Source: Euryarchaeota archaeon TMED117
GTDB taxonomy: Archaea; Thermoplasmatota; Poseidoniia; Poseidoniales; Poseidoniaceae
Direction: 5' to 3'
DNA length: 8,079 bases
Assembly (NCBI GenBank): GCA_002171315.2
Contig: NHFS02000056.1
Span: 13,966-22,044 of the forward strand
Shown: positions 1-5,954 of the stretch, in pieces
How the letters are laid out: each line of letters begins with the position of its first letter
How positions within the stretch are numbered: position 1 is the first letter of the stretch
The notes under the pieces: generated by a model
Told to the model about the DNA's origin: nothing
The model's database searches: none
What the model saw: the letters and a program-made list of their open reading frames with translations, nothing else
Program-made: the position numbers and the translations under genes

Positions 1-2
1 CT

Positions 3-593
3 GAAGGAGAGTATGAGCCAATGGATGAGGCGAATTCTTTGTGGATTAGTAAAGATCTACTAGACGTACAAGAAGCTCCTGTAATCGAACAATTCGAAGA
101 AGAAGAACCGCCTCAAGGAGCTCATATAATGAATGAACAGTTTGAAACTCAAGGCCAGATTTTGGTTGATGATAACGATCCTCTCCAAAACGAATCGATG
201 CTGAAAACACTCACGAATTTACTTTCTCAACTACTCTCGCCTTCCTCAAATCAGACCACTTCCAATAATCTCGCTGAAAATTTACAGGCTCTCTCTCGTC
301 CTAAAATCGGCGAGAAAGCAGAGCATTCGCTAAACGTAATGGTTCTAACTTCATTGACAAAATCAGAAAGCATTGTTGTTTCGGTTGCACAACAAAGAAC
401 TGTATCGCCATCCGACAAATTGCTCTTGGAGAAATTAAACATTAAACGAGCAAGGCTTTCACAAATATGCAATAGACTACACAAAGCAGGTATTCTTGAT
501 GTAAGGATGGTTGGAAGGTCACGAATGTTCGGGCTAACTCGTACTGCTCTTGCCCAAATGATGGCATGGGGTCTTGTAGGAGGTGACGTTTGA
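3..593 (+). CDS. Acidic protein with C-terminal winged-helix domain (probably 5'-truncated)
   Basis: I do not recognise the family. The frame is open from base 3 to the left edge, so this is probably the end of a longer gene. Counting from the ATG at 21, residues 1-55 are very acidic and probably disordered (run EEEE at 26-29). Residues 56-100 are a Leu- and Ser/Asn-rich linker. Residues 101-175 look like a winged helix: a helix around 134-143, a recognition-like helix IKRARLSQICNRLHKAG, then a wing with VGRSRMFGLT. That pattern suits MarR/ArsR-like DNA-binding folds or wHTH tails of larger proteins. Two internal starts are possible: ATG 21, about 11 bases after GGAG, and ATG 129, 8 bases after AAGGAG (115-120), which would give a 154-residue protein with little acidic part. 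The TGA stop shares one base with the next gene's ATG, so translation is coupled. DNA binding is inferred from fold resemblance only. Confidence 0.6.
   Translation, partial: EGEYEPMDEANSLWISKDLLDVQEAPVIEQFEEEEPPQGAHIMNEQFETQGQILVDDNDPLQNESMLKTLTNLLSQLLSPSSNQTTSNNLAENLQALSRPKIGEKAEHSLNVMVLTSLTKSESIVVSVAQQRTVSPSDKLLLEKLNIKRARLSQICNRLHKAGILDVRMVGRSRMFGLTRTALAQMMAWGLVGGDV
578..586 (+). promoter_or_regulatory. Strong Shine-Dalgarno site deciding the propeller gene start
   Basis: AGGAGGTGA lies inside the 3' end of the upstream gene, 6 bases before the ATG at 593 but only 3 before the in-frame TTG at 590. This spacing favours ATG 593, which overlaps the upstream stop as TGATG. Confidence 0.75.
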
Positions 594-1630
594 TGTCTTG
601 GACAGTTTCATGGTCATGGCAAGCACCTTCACGGATCAGTGCGATAGCGTCCATAGATGGTCAACTGGCTGTAGCATATGGGCTTGATTTGGTTCTCTTT
701 AATGAATCAAATGAGATTCAATGGAAACAGACAATGCCATTCAAAGTACATGCAATATGTAACGGAGAGGGTACGATTGGTATCTTGGCTGCACACGGAT
801 TTTATGTGCTAAAAACAGTTGATGGAACTATGTTGCATGAAGGAAGAAGCAGTCCAGGTGGATTTTTACACCTTCTTCATCGGCCAGGCGGAGGGTGGAT
901 TTTATCTGGAAGAGATGGCAATCTGCATCTGTTTGATTCAAATGGTAAGGGGATTCGTAGAATCTCCTCTGGAATTATCCGAAGACTTGTTGGGTGGCTA
1001 GATAGAGAACATTTGCTTTGGCAATCCTCTGAAGGAGTTATCTTGTGTGGGCAAATCGCAAATCAAGACAAACGTAGGATCATTGATACGACTGTTTGGA
1101 GTTGGACTTCCCTACTTAATGATGGACGATTACTTCTCTTGTCATCTGACGGTCAACTATGGGAAGGCACTCCACATCCATTTGGGTGGGATTCAATGAA
1201 TCGGGTGGAAACAGACTCATTAGAGCCACTTATGGCCACTCGCGCAGGAGATGGATGGTGGGTGTTAGGAATCGAAGGGCACCTTGACCATCTTGCAAGT
1301 GCAGACGAACAATCGAGAATAGGTGATGGAATGAACCTAGGAGACTTACTTCTTAGATTAGGTCGTAATTCCATGATTACTGCACGTAGAGATGGATTAA
1401 CAAGACGTTGGGTTGATCCAGCACTTGCAGAAGAAGAAAAACGACATAGGCATCGAGAAGCAGCTGACGCAAAACTTGCACGGAGTTGGGATGAGCGAAG
1501 GACATTATTCCAAAGAGCTCAATCTGCAGAGGATGAAGGTCGACTTTCACGAGCGATTGAATTGTACGAAACACTTGGTAGAAAAGATGACGTAAAGCGA
1601 TTATTACGTCGACAAAAAGGAGGTGATTGA
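593..1630 (+). CDS. Beta-propeller-like protein with charged helical C-terminal tail, function unknown
   Basis: Predicted 345-residue protein of no family I can name. Residues about 20-273 contain roughly seven short repeats, each a hydrophobic strand, a DG-type turn and a second strand ending in F/W/L. Examples are GGWILSGRDGNLHLFD (100-115), GRLLLLSSDGQLW (178-190), GWWVLGIEGHLDHL (221-234) and MITARRDGLTRRW (261-273). Their spacing of about 40 residues is what a seven-bladed WD40/PQQ-like propeller would give. Residues 277-345 are highly charged and helical; AEDEGRLSRAIELYETLGR (312-330) resembles one TPR-type hairpin. There is no signal peptide or membrane segment, so the protein is probably a cytoplasmic scaffold. 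ATG 593 is preferred over TTG 590 because of the AGGAGGTGA spacing. The gene overlaps the previous stop by one base, and the next ATG follows its TGA directly. The propeller call is inferred from repeat pattern, not from a recognised family. Confidence 0.7.
   Translation: MSWTVSWSWQAPSRISAIASIDGQLAVAYGLDLVLFNESNEIQWKQTMPFKVHAICNGEGTIGILAAHGFYVLKTVDGTMLHEGRSSPGGFLHLLHRPGGGWILSGRDGNLHLFDSNGKGIRRISSGIIRRLVGWLDREHLLWQSSEGVILCGQIANQDKRRIIDTTVWSWTSLLNDGRLLLLSSDGQLWEGTPHPFGWDSMNRVETDSLEPLMATRAGDGWWVLGIEGHLDHLASADEQSRIGDGMNLGDLLLRLGRNSMITARRDGLTRRWVDPALAEEEKRHRHREAADAKLARSWDERRTLFQRAQSAEDEGRLSRAIELYETLGRKDDVKRLLRRQKGGD
1618..1627 (+). promoter_or_regulatory. Shine-Dalgarno site of the DUF357 gene
   Basis: AGGAGGTGAT overlaps the last codons of the propeller gene and sits 3 bases before the ATG at 1631, which abuts the TGA stop at 1628-1630. 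It is almost identical to the site at 578-586, indicating efficient coupled translation of the operon. Confidence 0.65.
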
Positions 1631-1927
1631 ATGGATCCTGGTAAAACTCTAACCCAAGAACGGGTTGAACACTATCTTTCAATCACTCGCAAAGCTCGGC
1701 AAAAAGCATCACCTCTCGTTTCTGAAGGAAGCCCTGAAGCAGAAATGCTCAACACATTGTTATCAATGGCGGATGACTATTCATCTGATGCACAATATTT
1801 TCTGAAACAAGGTGATTTCATACGTGCTTTTGGAGCGATCAATTACGCACATGCATGGATTGATGCAGGCGTTAAGTTACGCCTACTAGATGGGCATGGT
1901 GATGACGTACTGTTCACGCTTCCATAG
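1631..1927 (+). CDS. DUF357 family protein
   Basis: Small archaeal protein of 98 residues with no established biochemical function. The diagnostic DUF357 block is near the C-terminus: MADDYSSDAQYFLKQGDF (46-63), then IRAFGAINYAHAWIDAG (64-80). The family is known from archaeal genomes as a short all-helical protein with a conserved tyrosine, Asp-Ala, GD and YAH...D pattern; length and motif order are normal here. The start is firm, because ATG follows the upstream TGA with no gap and has an AGGAGGTGAT site in front. It is the last gene of the plus-strand operon. The final 14 bases overlap the 3' end of the opposing winged-helix gene, so no room remains for a separate terminator. Acting with the two upstream gene products is inferred from coupling only. 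Confidence 0.88.
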   Translation: MDPGKTLTQERVEHYLSITRKARQKASPLVSEGSPEAEMLNTLLSMADDYSSDAQYFLKQGDFIRAFGAINYAHAWIDAGVKLRLLDGHGDDVLFTLP

Positions 1928-2333
1928 GTTCCGAAATCTGTTCATCAGAAATAGAACCCACAATTTCGTTGATGGCATCGATTCCACAAAGGATATCTTG
2001 AGCGCGTACCTGAGCAAGTCGCATAAATGGTTGAAGTGATTGTTCCAATTTGTATCTTAAGCGATACATGTGAGCAGGCCTCCCACGATTGGTTTGGGTA
2101 ATAGCACTATGAATGATAAGGTTCATTTCACGAAGTTCATTAATCGCAATACTTACATCCGGTTGGCGTATATTGCACTTTGTTTGCAGATCTCTTGAAG
2201 TCGATGCTCCATGGTAATGAAGACATGTAAGGACTCGGGCGGTATGAGCTTGTATTCCAAGTTGAACAAGTTGTTCACAAAGTGTGTTGTGTAGGATTTG
2301 AGAAGGTTTGTTGATAGTAATGTGTTCATCCAT
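1914..2333 (-). CDS. Winged-helix transcriptional regulator (TrmB/MarR-like)
   Basis: Predicted DNA-binding protein of 139 residues, probably a cytoplasmic transcription regulator with unknown ligand and targets. Residues about 20-93 form a winged helix: a first helix LVQLGIQAHTARVLTCLHY (22-40), an HTH with STSRDLQTKCNI (44-55) and recognition helix RQPDVSIAINELREMNLI (56-73), then a wing ending in RGRPAHMYRL (83-92). The GRP.h.YrL wing is common in archaeal TrmB, PadR and related regulators. Residues 94-139 are helical and may mediate dimerisation; no effector domain is visible. The ATG at 2333 is the only good start, since TAA lies in frame five codons upstream. The gene is 118 bases downstream of the PIN gene beyond a T-run, so it is probably transcribed separately. 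In many archaea rpoE' follows the PIN gene here instead. Exact family unresolved. Confidence 0.75.
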   Translation of the reverse strand: MDEHITINKPSQILHNTLCEQLVQLGIQAHTARVLTCLHYHGASTSRDLQTKCNIRQPDVSIAINELREMNLIIHSAITQTNRGRPAHMYRLRYKLEQSLQPFMRLAQVRAQDILCGIDAINEIVGSISDEQISEPMEA

Positions 2334-2390
2334 GCCTACCCCATTGAGTTACCTTATTTTAACTTCTCACCTACATGCATCCAGAAGCGA

Positions 2391-2423
2391 ATACATATAA
2401 TGAAAAGACCTATTATAAACGGT
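2391..2423 (-). promoter_or_regulatory. Candidate archaeal promoter of the winged-helix regulator
   Basis: Read on the minus strand, TTTATAAT (2419-2412) and TTATATGT (2400-2393) are TATA-like boxes in the only sizeable gap of the minus strand. With usual archaeal spacing the first would start transcription near 2390, leaving a leader of about 55 bases before the ATG at 2333. No convincing BRE is seen, and an isolated AGGTGA at 2372-2367 is too far from the ATG to serve it. Prediction only. Confidence 0.3.
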
Positions 2424-2432
2424 AAAAGGCCT

Positions 2433-2439
2433 AAAAAAA
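2433..2439 (-). terminator. T-tract terminator after the PIN gene
   Basis: Seven consecutive T on the minus strand begin 12 bases after the PIN gene stop, in an A+T-rich stretch. Archaeal transcription typically ends at such T-runs without needing a hairpin. This would close the long minus-strand operon before the regulator gene. No hairpin is obvious. Confidence 0.4.
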
Positions 2440-2451
2440 CAGCCATATATT

Positions 2452-2826
2452 CTATAGAGAAGTCACTAGACGCAGTTTTTTACGATTCATAACTTCAATA
2501 ACATCAACACTTGATTCAAAGCATCTTCGCTTAAGATTCGCATCAACTGTTAGGAGAGGGATTTCATTTTTTTGTGCGTGATTCAAAAGTAAATCATCGG
2601 TATGTCCTGATTCTTCTTCAACAAGTGTTGATCGTTGGAGAAGAAGTTCGAGCATCAAGGTATTTCTCAGGCTCCGTTTTTCCTGAATTGTGGTGAGTTC
2701 GTCTAATACTGAAGGTAAGAGTATGAAATGTGGAGGCCCAACAATTGAAGATAATGCACTATCAATATTGAGGCCAGCATCGATGAGTGCAACCCAGCCA
2801 CAAGCATCAATGAGCACATCGCCCAT
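2452..2826 (-). CDS. PIN-domain protein, FCF1-like (putative RNase)
   Basis: Predicted PIN-domain nuclease, 124 residues, the whole protein being one domain. The expected acidic metal ligands are visible: D7 in VLIDACGW, E43 in SVLDEL, D77/D78 in GHTDDLLLNHA, and D95 in LLTVDANLKRR, with NEIPLLTVDA the typical strand before the last ligand. PIN proteins of this type (COG1412, related to eukaryotic Fcf1/Utp23) commonly sit directly downstream of aIF2-gamma in archaea and are thought to act in rRNA processing. That role is inferred from family and context. The gap to the aIF2-gamma stop is 9 bases. The ATG at 2826 follows GAGATGAT, a one-mismatch Shine-Dalgarno located very close. A VapC toxin is less likely, since no antitoxin gene is paired with it and the neighbourhood is a conserved housekeeping one. 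Confidence 0.8.
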   Translation of the reverse strand: MGDVLIDACGWVALIDAGLNIDSALSSIVGPPHFILLPSVLDELTTIQEKRSLRNTLMLELLLQRSTLVEEESGHTDDLLLNHAQKNEIPLLTVDANLKRRCFESSVDVIEVMNRKKLRLVTSL

Positions 2827-2835
2827 GACATCATC

Positions 2836-4074
2836 TCATTGGATGGTCCCGTGACCAATCAGTCTCCATCGTGCTCCAACTCTTCTTGAGAGTGAGACAC
2901 GCTGGCCTTCATCTGCACATATTGGAAGTCGTAGGTGGAGCGTAGCCTTTCCTTTTTCAGCACCTTTAACAACTCCAACTGATGTTGAAGTTGCTACGTT
3001 TACCATCAACATTTCATTATTTCGAAGAGGATAAATCTTGTCAGCACCTTCTCCATCACCTGAAACCATTGCAGCCATGAGTTCAACCGAGATGGTGCAT
3101 TCTGTTCGAATTGTTGGCAATTCTCCCTTCTTGGCAAGAACTTGTCCAGATAGATTATCAGCTGTTGTAATTGATGGATCGAGAAGAGTTCCGAGTCCAC
3201 ACAAACCGCCTGCCATCATGACATCGCGCTTTCCGCCTCCGCCTTGCATGCTTGTGATGGTTGTCTCAATAGGTTCCCATCTTGTTTTATTTCCTTGCTC
3301 GATTTTGCGTCCAGGACCGATGATGATTTCATCGCCCTCTTTGAATGCTCCTTCAACAATTGATCCTCCTATGACACCCCCAGTTAATTTAGCAGGACGG
3401 GTGCCTGGTCGATTAACGTCAAATGAGCGGGCAATATGCATGACTGCTCGTTCATCATCTTGACGATTTGGAGTTGGAATGGTTTGTTCAATCGCTTCGA
3501 TGAGGACATCAAGATTAACGTCATGGTGAGCGGAAACAGGAATGATGGGTGCATTTTGAGCAATCGTTCCTTTCAAGAATTCGTTAATTTCTTTGTAAGA
3601 TTCCATCGCCCGATCCTTCGTGACAAGATCAATCTTATTCTGAACGATGACGATATTTTTAATCCCTGCAATTTCCAGTGCCATGAGGTGTTCTCGTGTT
3701 TGTGGTTGAGGGCATGTTTCATTTGCTGCAACCATCAACATTGCACCATCCATAATTGATGCCCCAGTAATCATGATTGCCATGAGTGTCTCGTGACCTG
3801 GTGCATCAACAAAGGAAACAACTCGCTGAAGTTCAGAATCCACATCTTTGCCACCTTCAGGGCGACGGCCAGTAGCGTAATATTGCCCAGAATCAGTTTT
3901 GTAGAACGCAGTATCTGCATATCCTAGTTTGATTGAGATACCTCTGCGTCGCTCTTCTGAGTGCGTATCAGTCCAAACTCCAGAAAGAGCTTGTGTAAGA
4001 GTGGTTTTTCCGTGATCGACGTGTCCAACAAGGCCAATATTGACTTCAGGTTGGGATGGAAGCGTTCTTGCCAT
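2836..4074 (-). CDS. eif2g: Translation initiation factor aIF2 subunit gamma
   Basis: GTPase core of the archaeal aIF2 heterotrimer, which carries Met-tRNAi to the small ribosomal subunit. The protein has 412 residues, normal for the family. GTPase motifs are clear: G1 GHVDHGKTT (17-25), switch I with RRGISIKLGYAD (43-54), G3 DAPGH (90-94), G4 NKID (146-149) and G5 SA (181-182). Domains II and III follow: FDVNRPGT (218-225), GGVIGGSIVEG (232-242), then a C-terminal barrel ending in RRVGARWRLIGHG. AHHDVNLDVL after G5 and the Arg-rich switch I separate it from EF-Tu and SelB. Oddly, the loop between switch I and G3 (58-81) has no cysteine, although most archaeal homologues bind zinc there. The start ATG lies 6 bases after AAGGAGGAAT (4090-4081). 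S6e is just upstream and the PIN gene just downstream, the usual archaeal arrangement. Confidence 0.97.
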   Translation of the reverse strand: MARTLPSQPEVNIGLVGHVDHGKTTLTQALSGVWTDTHSEERRRGISIKLGYADTAFYKTDSGQYYATGRRPEGGKDVDSELQRVVSFVDAPGHETLMAIMITGASIMDGAMLMVAANETCPQPQTREHLMALEIAGIKNIVIVQNKIDLVTKDRAMESYKEINEFLKGTIAQNAPIIPVSAHHDVNLDVLIEAIEQTIPTPNRQDDERAVMHIARSFDVNRPGTRPAKLTGGVIGGSIVEGAFKEGDEIIIGPGRKIEQGNKTRWEPIETTITSMQGGGGKRDVMMAGGLCGLGTLLDPSITTADNLSGQVLAKKGELPTIRTECTISVELMAAMVSGDGEGADKIYPLRNNEMLMVNVATSTSVGVVKGAEKGKATLHLRLPICADEGQRVSLSRRVGARWRLIGHGTIQ

Positions 4075-4080
4075 GCTTCC

Positions 4081-4090
4081 ATTCCTCCTT
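4081..4090 (-). promoter_or_regulatory. Shine-Dalgarno site of aIF2-gamma
   Basis: AAGGAGGAAT on the minus strand ends 6 bases before the ATG at 4074, in the 40-base gap after S6e. It fixes the start codon; an out-of-frame ATG at 4082 overlaps the site itself. Confidence 0.65.
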
Positions 4091-4114
4091 ATTCAACGAT
4101 GACCCTCTCGGGTT

Positions 4115-4636
4115 TCACTCCGCAGGTGCTGCACCTTCGCCCGCACCGAGCAATGTGTCAAGTCCGATGTTTCCTGCATCGACAACTTTTAGGTTGATTT
4201 GACGTGTGTCTTGAGTAATTGTATTTCCACGGAATACTCTGCGCATTCGCATACCGTCTGGCTTGTAGCGGAAACGCTTCTTTTCGCCTTTCTTGGTTTT
4301 TGAGACAAGGTAATGTCCTTTGAAACCAGTTGAAGCAGTAACGAGAATTGCTTGTCGAGAACCACCCTCGAGATCACGACGCATTGGAGTACCAGTTTTG
4401 TCAGAGCCTCCAGTAATTTCGAGTTTGTAGCCAGTCAGAAGGGATTCTCCTTCGCCAACGAAAACACCTTCGATTACATCTCCGATTTTCTTACCGAGTA
4501 ATTGAGCATGGTTTGTACCTGAAATAACCGTCTTGTATGACGGGGAGTATGTCTTTTCCTTACCACTGGATGTGGTCCGAGTCAACTTGGTTGTGGTGTC
4601 GTTGACCACTGCAACAAATGAGTTTCCTTCAGCCAT
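4115..4636 (-). CDS. rps6e: Small ribosomal subunit protein eS6 (S6e)
   Basis: Structural protein of the archaeal 30S subunit. The S6e signature is plain: LLGKKIGDVIEG (46-57), GYKLEITGGSDKTGTPMRRD (69-88) and RGNTITQDTRQINLKVV (136-152). At 173 residues it is longer than the roughly 125-135 I expect of archaeal S6e. The extra length lies in a Thr/Ser/Lys-rich N-terminal loop (about 14-45), GEGES before the signature, a basic loop around 107-133 and a tail ending GAGEGAAPAE. ATG 4636 is chosen because GAGGA (4648-4644) is 7 bases upstream and the family begins MAE.... A TTG six codons earlier (4654) would bury that site and is rejected. The 67-base gap after cdc6 could hold an internal promoter, but no good TATA box is seen. 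It is followed by aIF2-gamma, as in many archaea. Confidence 0.96.
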   Translation of the reverse strand: MAEGNSFVAVVNDTTTKLTRTTSSGKEKTYSPSYKTVISGTNHAQLLGKKIGDVIEGVFVGEGESLLTGYKLEITGGSDKTGTPMRRDLEGGSRQAILVTASTGFKGHYLVSKTKKGEKKRFRYKPDGMRMRRVFRGNTITQDTRQINLKVVDAGNIGLDTLLGAGEGAAPAE

Positions 4637-4703
4637 TAAGCATTCCTCTAGCAACTTAGCGACAAACGACCCCTATTTAGCCTCACCGCATTGGATTCGT
4701 TCA

Positions 4704-5888
4704 TCATCGATTCAGTTTTTTGACAACACGGCCTTCAATTCTGCCAGCAACATCCATTGGAAGGGCATGCGGCATGGAGATATGCGTCGTTCTCCCTCGC
4801 CCATCTCCAACAGTGTCCACGCGGGCATCAATGATGCTCAATTCTTCAATAATTTTCAGATATTTCCAGACGGTTGTATGGCTTCGAGGCTTCACTTCAT
4901 ATTCTTCGCAAACAACTGCATACATTGATTCGACATCTTTACTCGTCATGAATTCTGTCTTTCGAAGACGTCTACAAATTCCTAGAAGAACCAACATTGA
5001 GTGTCCCGATAATTCATCGAGAACATCTTCTGGCATTACTTGGGGTATGGATTTTGCACGTGTTTGTACATGCTCAGGTTCAAGCATGGATTTACCATCA
5101 GTTTCAGCATGTTCAACAGCACCATTGAGTAACTCTAGGATTTGACGAGCATCGCCAGAGGGAGCTGCAGACGTAGCAATGAGTTTGAGTATGTCCTCAG
5201 TCCAAGACTTTGGATTTAGGGCAGCTTCTGCTCGTTGGCGAGCAATCGCTAACAAACCTTCGTAATCGTACGAGGGAATAGGCAAGTGATTTGTGTGGCC
5301 GAAACGAGAGATGACAGCATTTTCGAGTACGTCGAGGACCTGTTCTTGACTGATTAGCATAAGCGATATGGTTCCGCTCCCTTCTTGATCTTCATCGATA
5401 CGTAGGAGTTGGTAAATCAAATCATTTCCTGATTTTCTGAGGAGGTGGTCTACTTCATCGAGGACGATTATGAGGTGTCGTTCATTTGAGCGTAAGAGTC
5501 GTCGAAGGCTATTCAACAACTCGCCCATTGAGAGTCCTCTGTCTGGATGTCCAGGGTCCAAAGTCTGGACGATGCGCTGTGCAACACGTACATTTGTCGT
5601 CGCATTTCTACAATTAATGTGGACGCTTCTAATTTGGCGCTTATTTCTCAGGTGGTGTTCAATGTCTCGGCAAAAGGTCCTTGCAAGTAATGTTTTACCG
5701 CTGCCAACTGGTCCTGTAATGACTACGTTTGCACTAGAGTTGGGATGAGCAATCGAGTGAAATTTAGCAGCAAGATTACTTTGAATATCTTCCCTGCCGA
5801 CCATTGTTTCTGGTATGAAATCAAAATACAGGGGCCCAGGGTCTAGAAGAATTAGACCCGAACCGATTCGATCAAGATAGTCGCTCAT
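4704..5888 (-). CDS. cdc6: Orc1/Cdc6 replication initiator (AAA+ ATPase)
   Basis: Origin-binding ATPase that marks archaeal replication origins and helps load MCM. From ATG 5888 it has 394 residues, a normal length. Numbering from an upstream GTG at 5930: FIPETMVGRE (38-47) is the usual entry to the AAA+ domain, Walker A is GPVGSGKT (73-80), Walker B IIVLDEVD (154-161), and sensor 2 SGDARQILELL (258-268). The C-terminal winged helix covers about 312-388, with the wing GDGRGRTTH. Sensor 1 reads LISQEQ where the family usually has ISN, so the polar sensor may be Q195. The start is uncertain: ATG 5888 removes 14 residues compared with GTG 5930, and neither has a Shine-Dalgarno. All conserved parts lie downstream of both. 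It sits between dph2 and S6e on the same strand. No origin repeats are visible nearby. Confidence 0.93.
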   Translation of the reverse strand: MSDYLDRIGSGLILLDPGPLYFDFIPETMVGREDIQSNLAAKFHSIAHPNSSANVVITGPVGSGKTLLARTFCRDIEHHLRNKRQIRSVHINCRNATTNVRVAQRIVQTLDPGHPDRGLSMGELLNSLRRLLRSNERHLIIVLDEVDHLLRKSGNDLIYQLLRIDEDQEGSGTISLMLISQEQVLDVLENAVISRFGHTNHLPIPSYDYEGLLAIARQRAEAALNPKSWTEDILKLIATSAAPSGDARQILELLNGAVEHAETDGKSMLEPEHVQTRAKSIPQVMPEDVLDELSGHSMLVLLGICRRLRKTEFMTSKDVESMYAVVCEEYEVKPRSHTTVWKYLKIIEELSIIDARVDTVGDGRGRTTHISMPHALPMDVAGRIEGRVVKKLNR

Positions 5889-5954
5889 GCTGAATGGCTC
5901 TTGTCGCCAACCGTTCTTGAACACTCGCACTCAATCAGAATGAAAAATGCGGTC

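Noticed and set aside
2355..2378. Eight-codon ORF (ATG to TAA) in the leader of the regulator gene
   Set aside because: It has no ribosome-binding site of its own and shows no attenuator-like codon run or pairing structure. It is too short to separate from chance.
1914..2826. PIN protein plus wHTH regulator as a VapBC-type toxin-antitoxin pair
   Set aside because: The PIN gene sits 9 bases after aIF2-gamma, a conserved housekeeping position. The wHTH gene is downstream, separated by 118 bases with a T-run and a candidate promoter, and at 139 residues it is not a typical small antitoxin.
3038..3463. Long plus-strand open frame (141 codons) inside aIF2-gamma
   Set aside because: It is antisense to an unmistakable conserved gene, its peptide resembles no family, and it has no ribosome-binding site. 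The same applies to the plus-strand frames at 4533-4928, 4720-5145 and 5470-5748.
4671..4680. TATA-like CTAAATAGGG upstream of S6e as an internal promoter
   Set aside because: The match to an archaeal TATA box is poor and no BRE precedes it. An internal promoter in this 67-base gap is possible but not supported.
4637..5954. Replication origin next to cdc6
   Set aside because: The flanking gaps are short (at most 67 bases). I find no paired ORB-like or other inverted repeats and no long A+T-rich unwinding tract in them.
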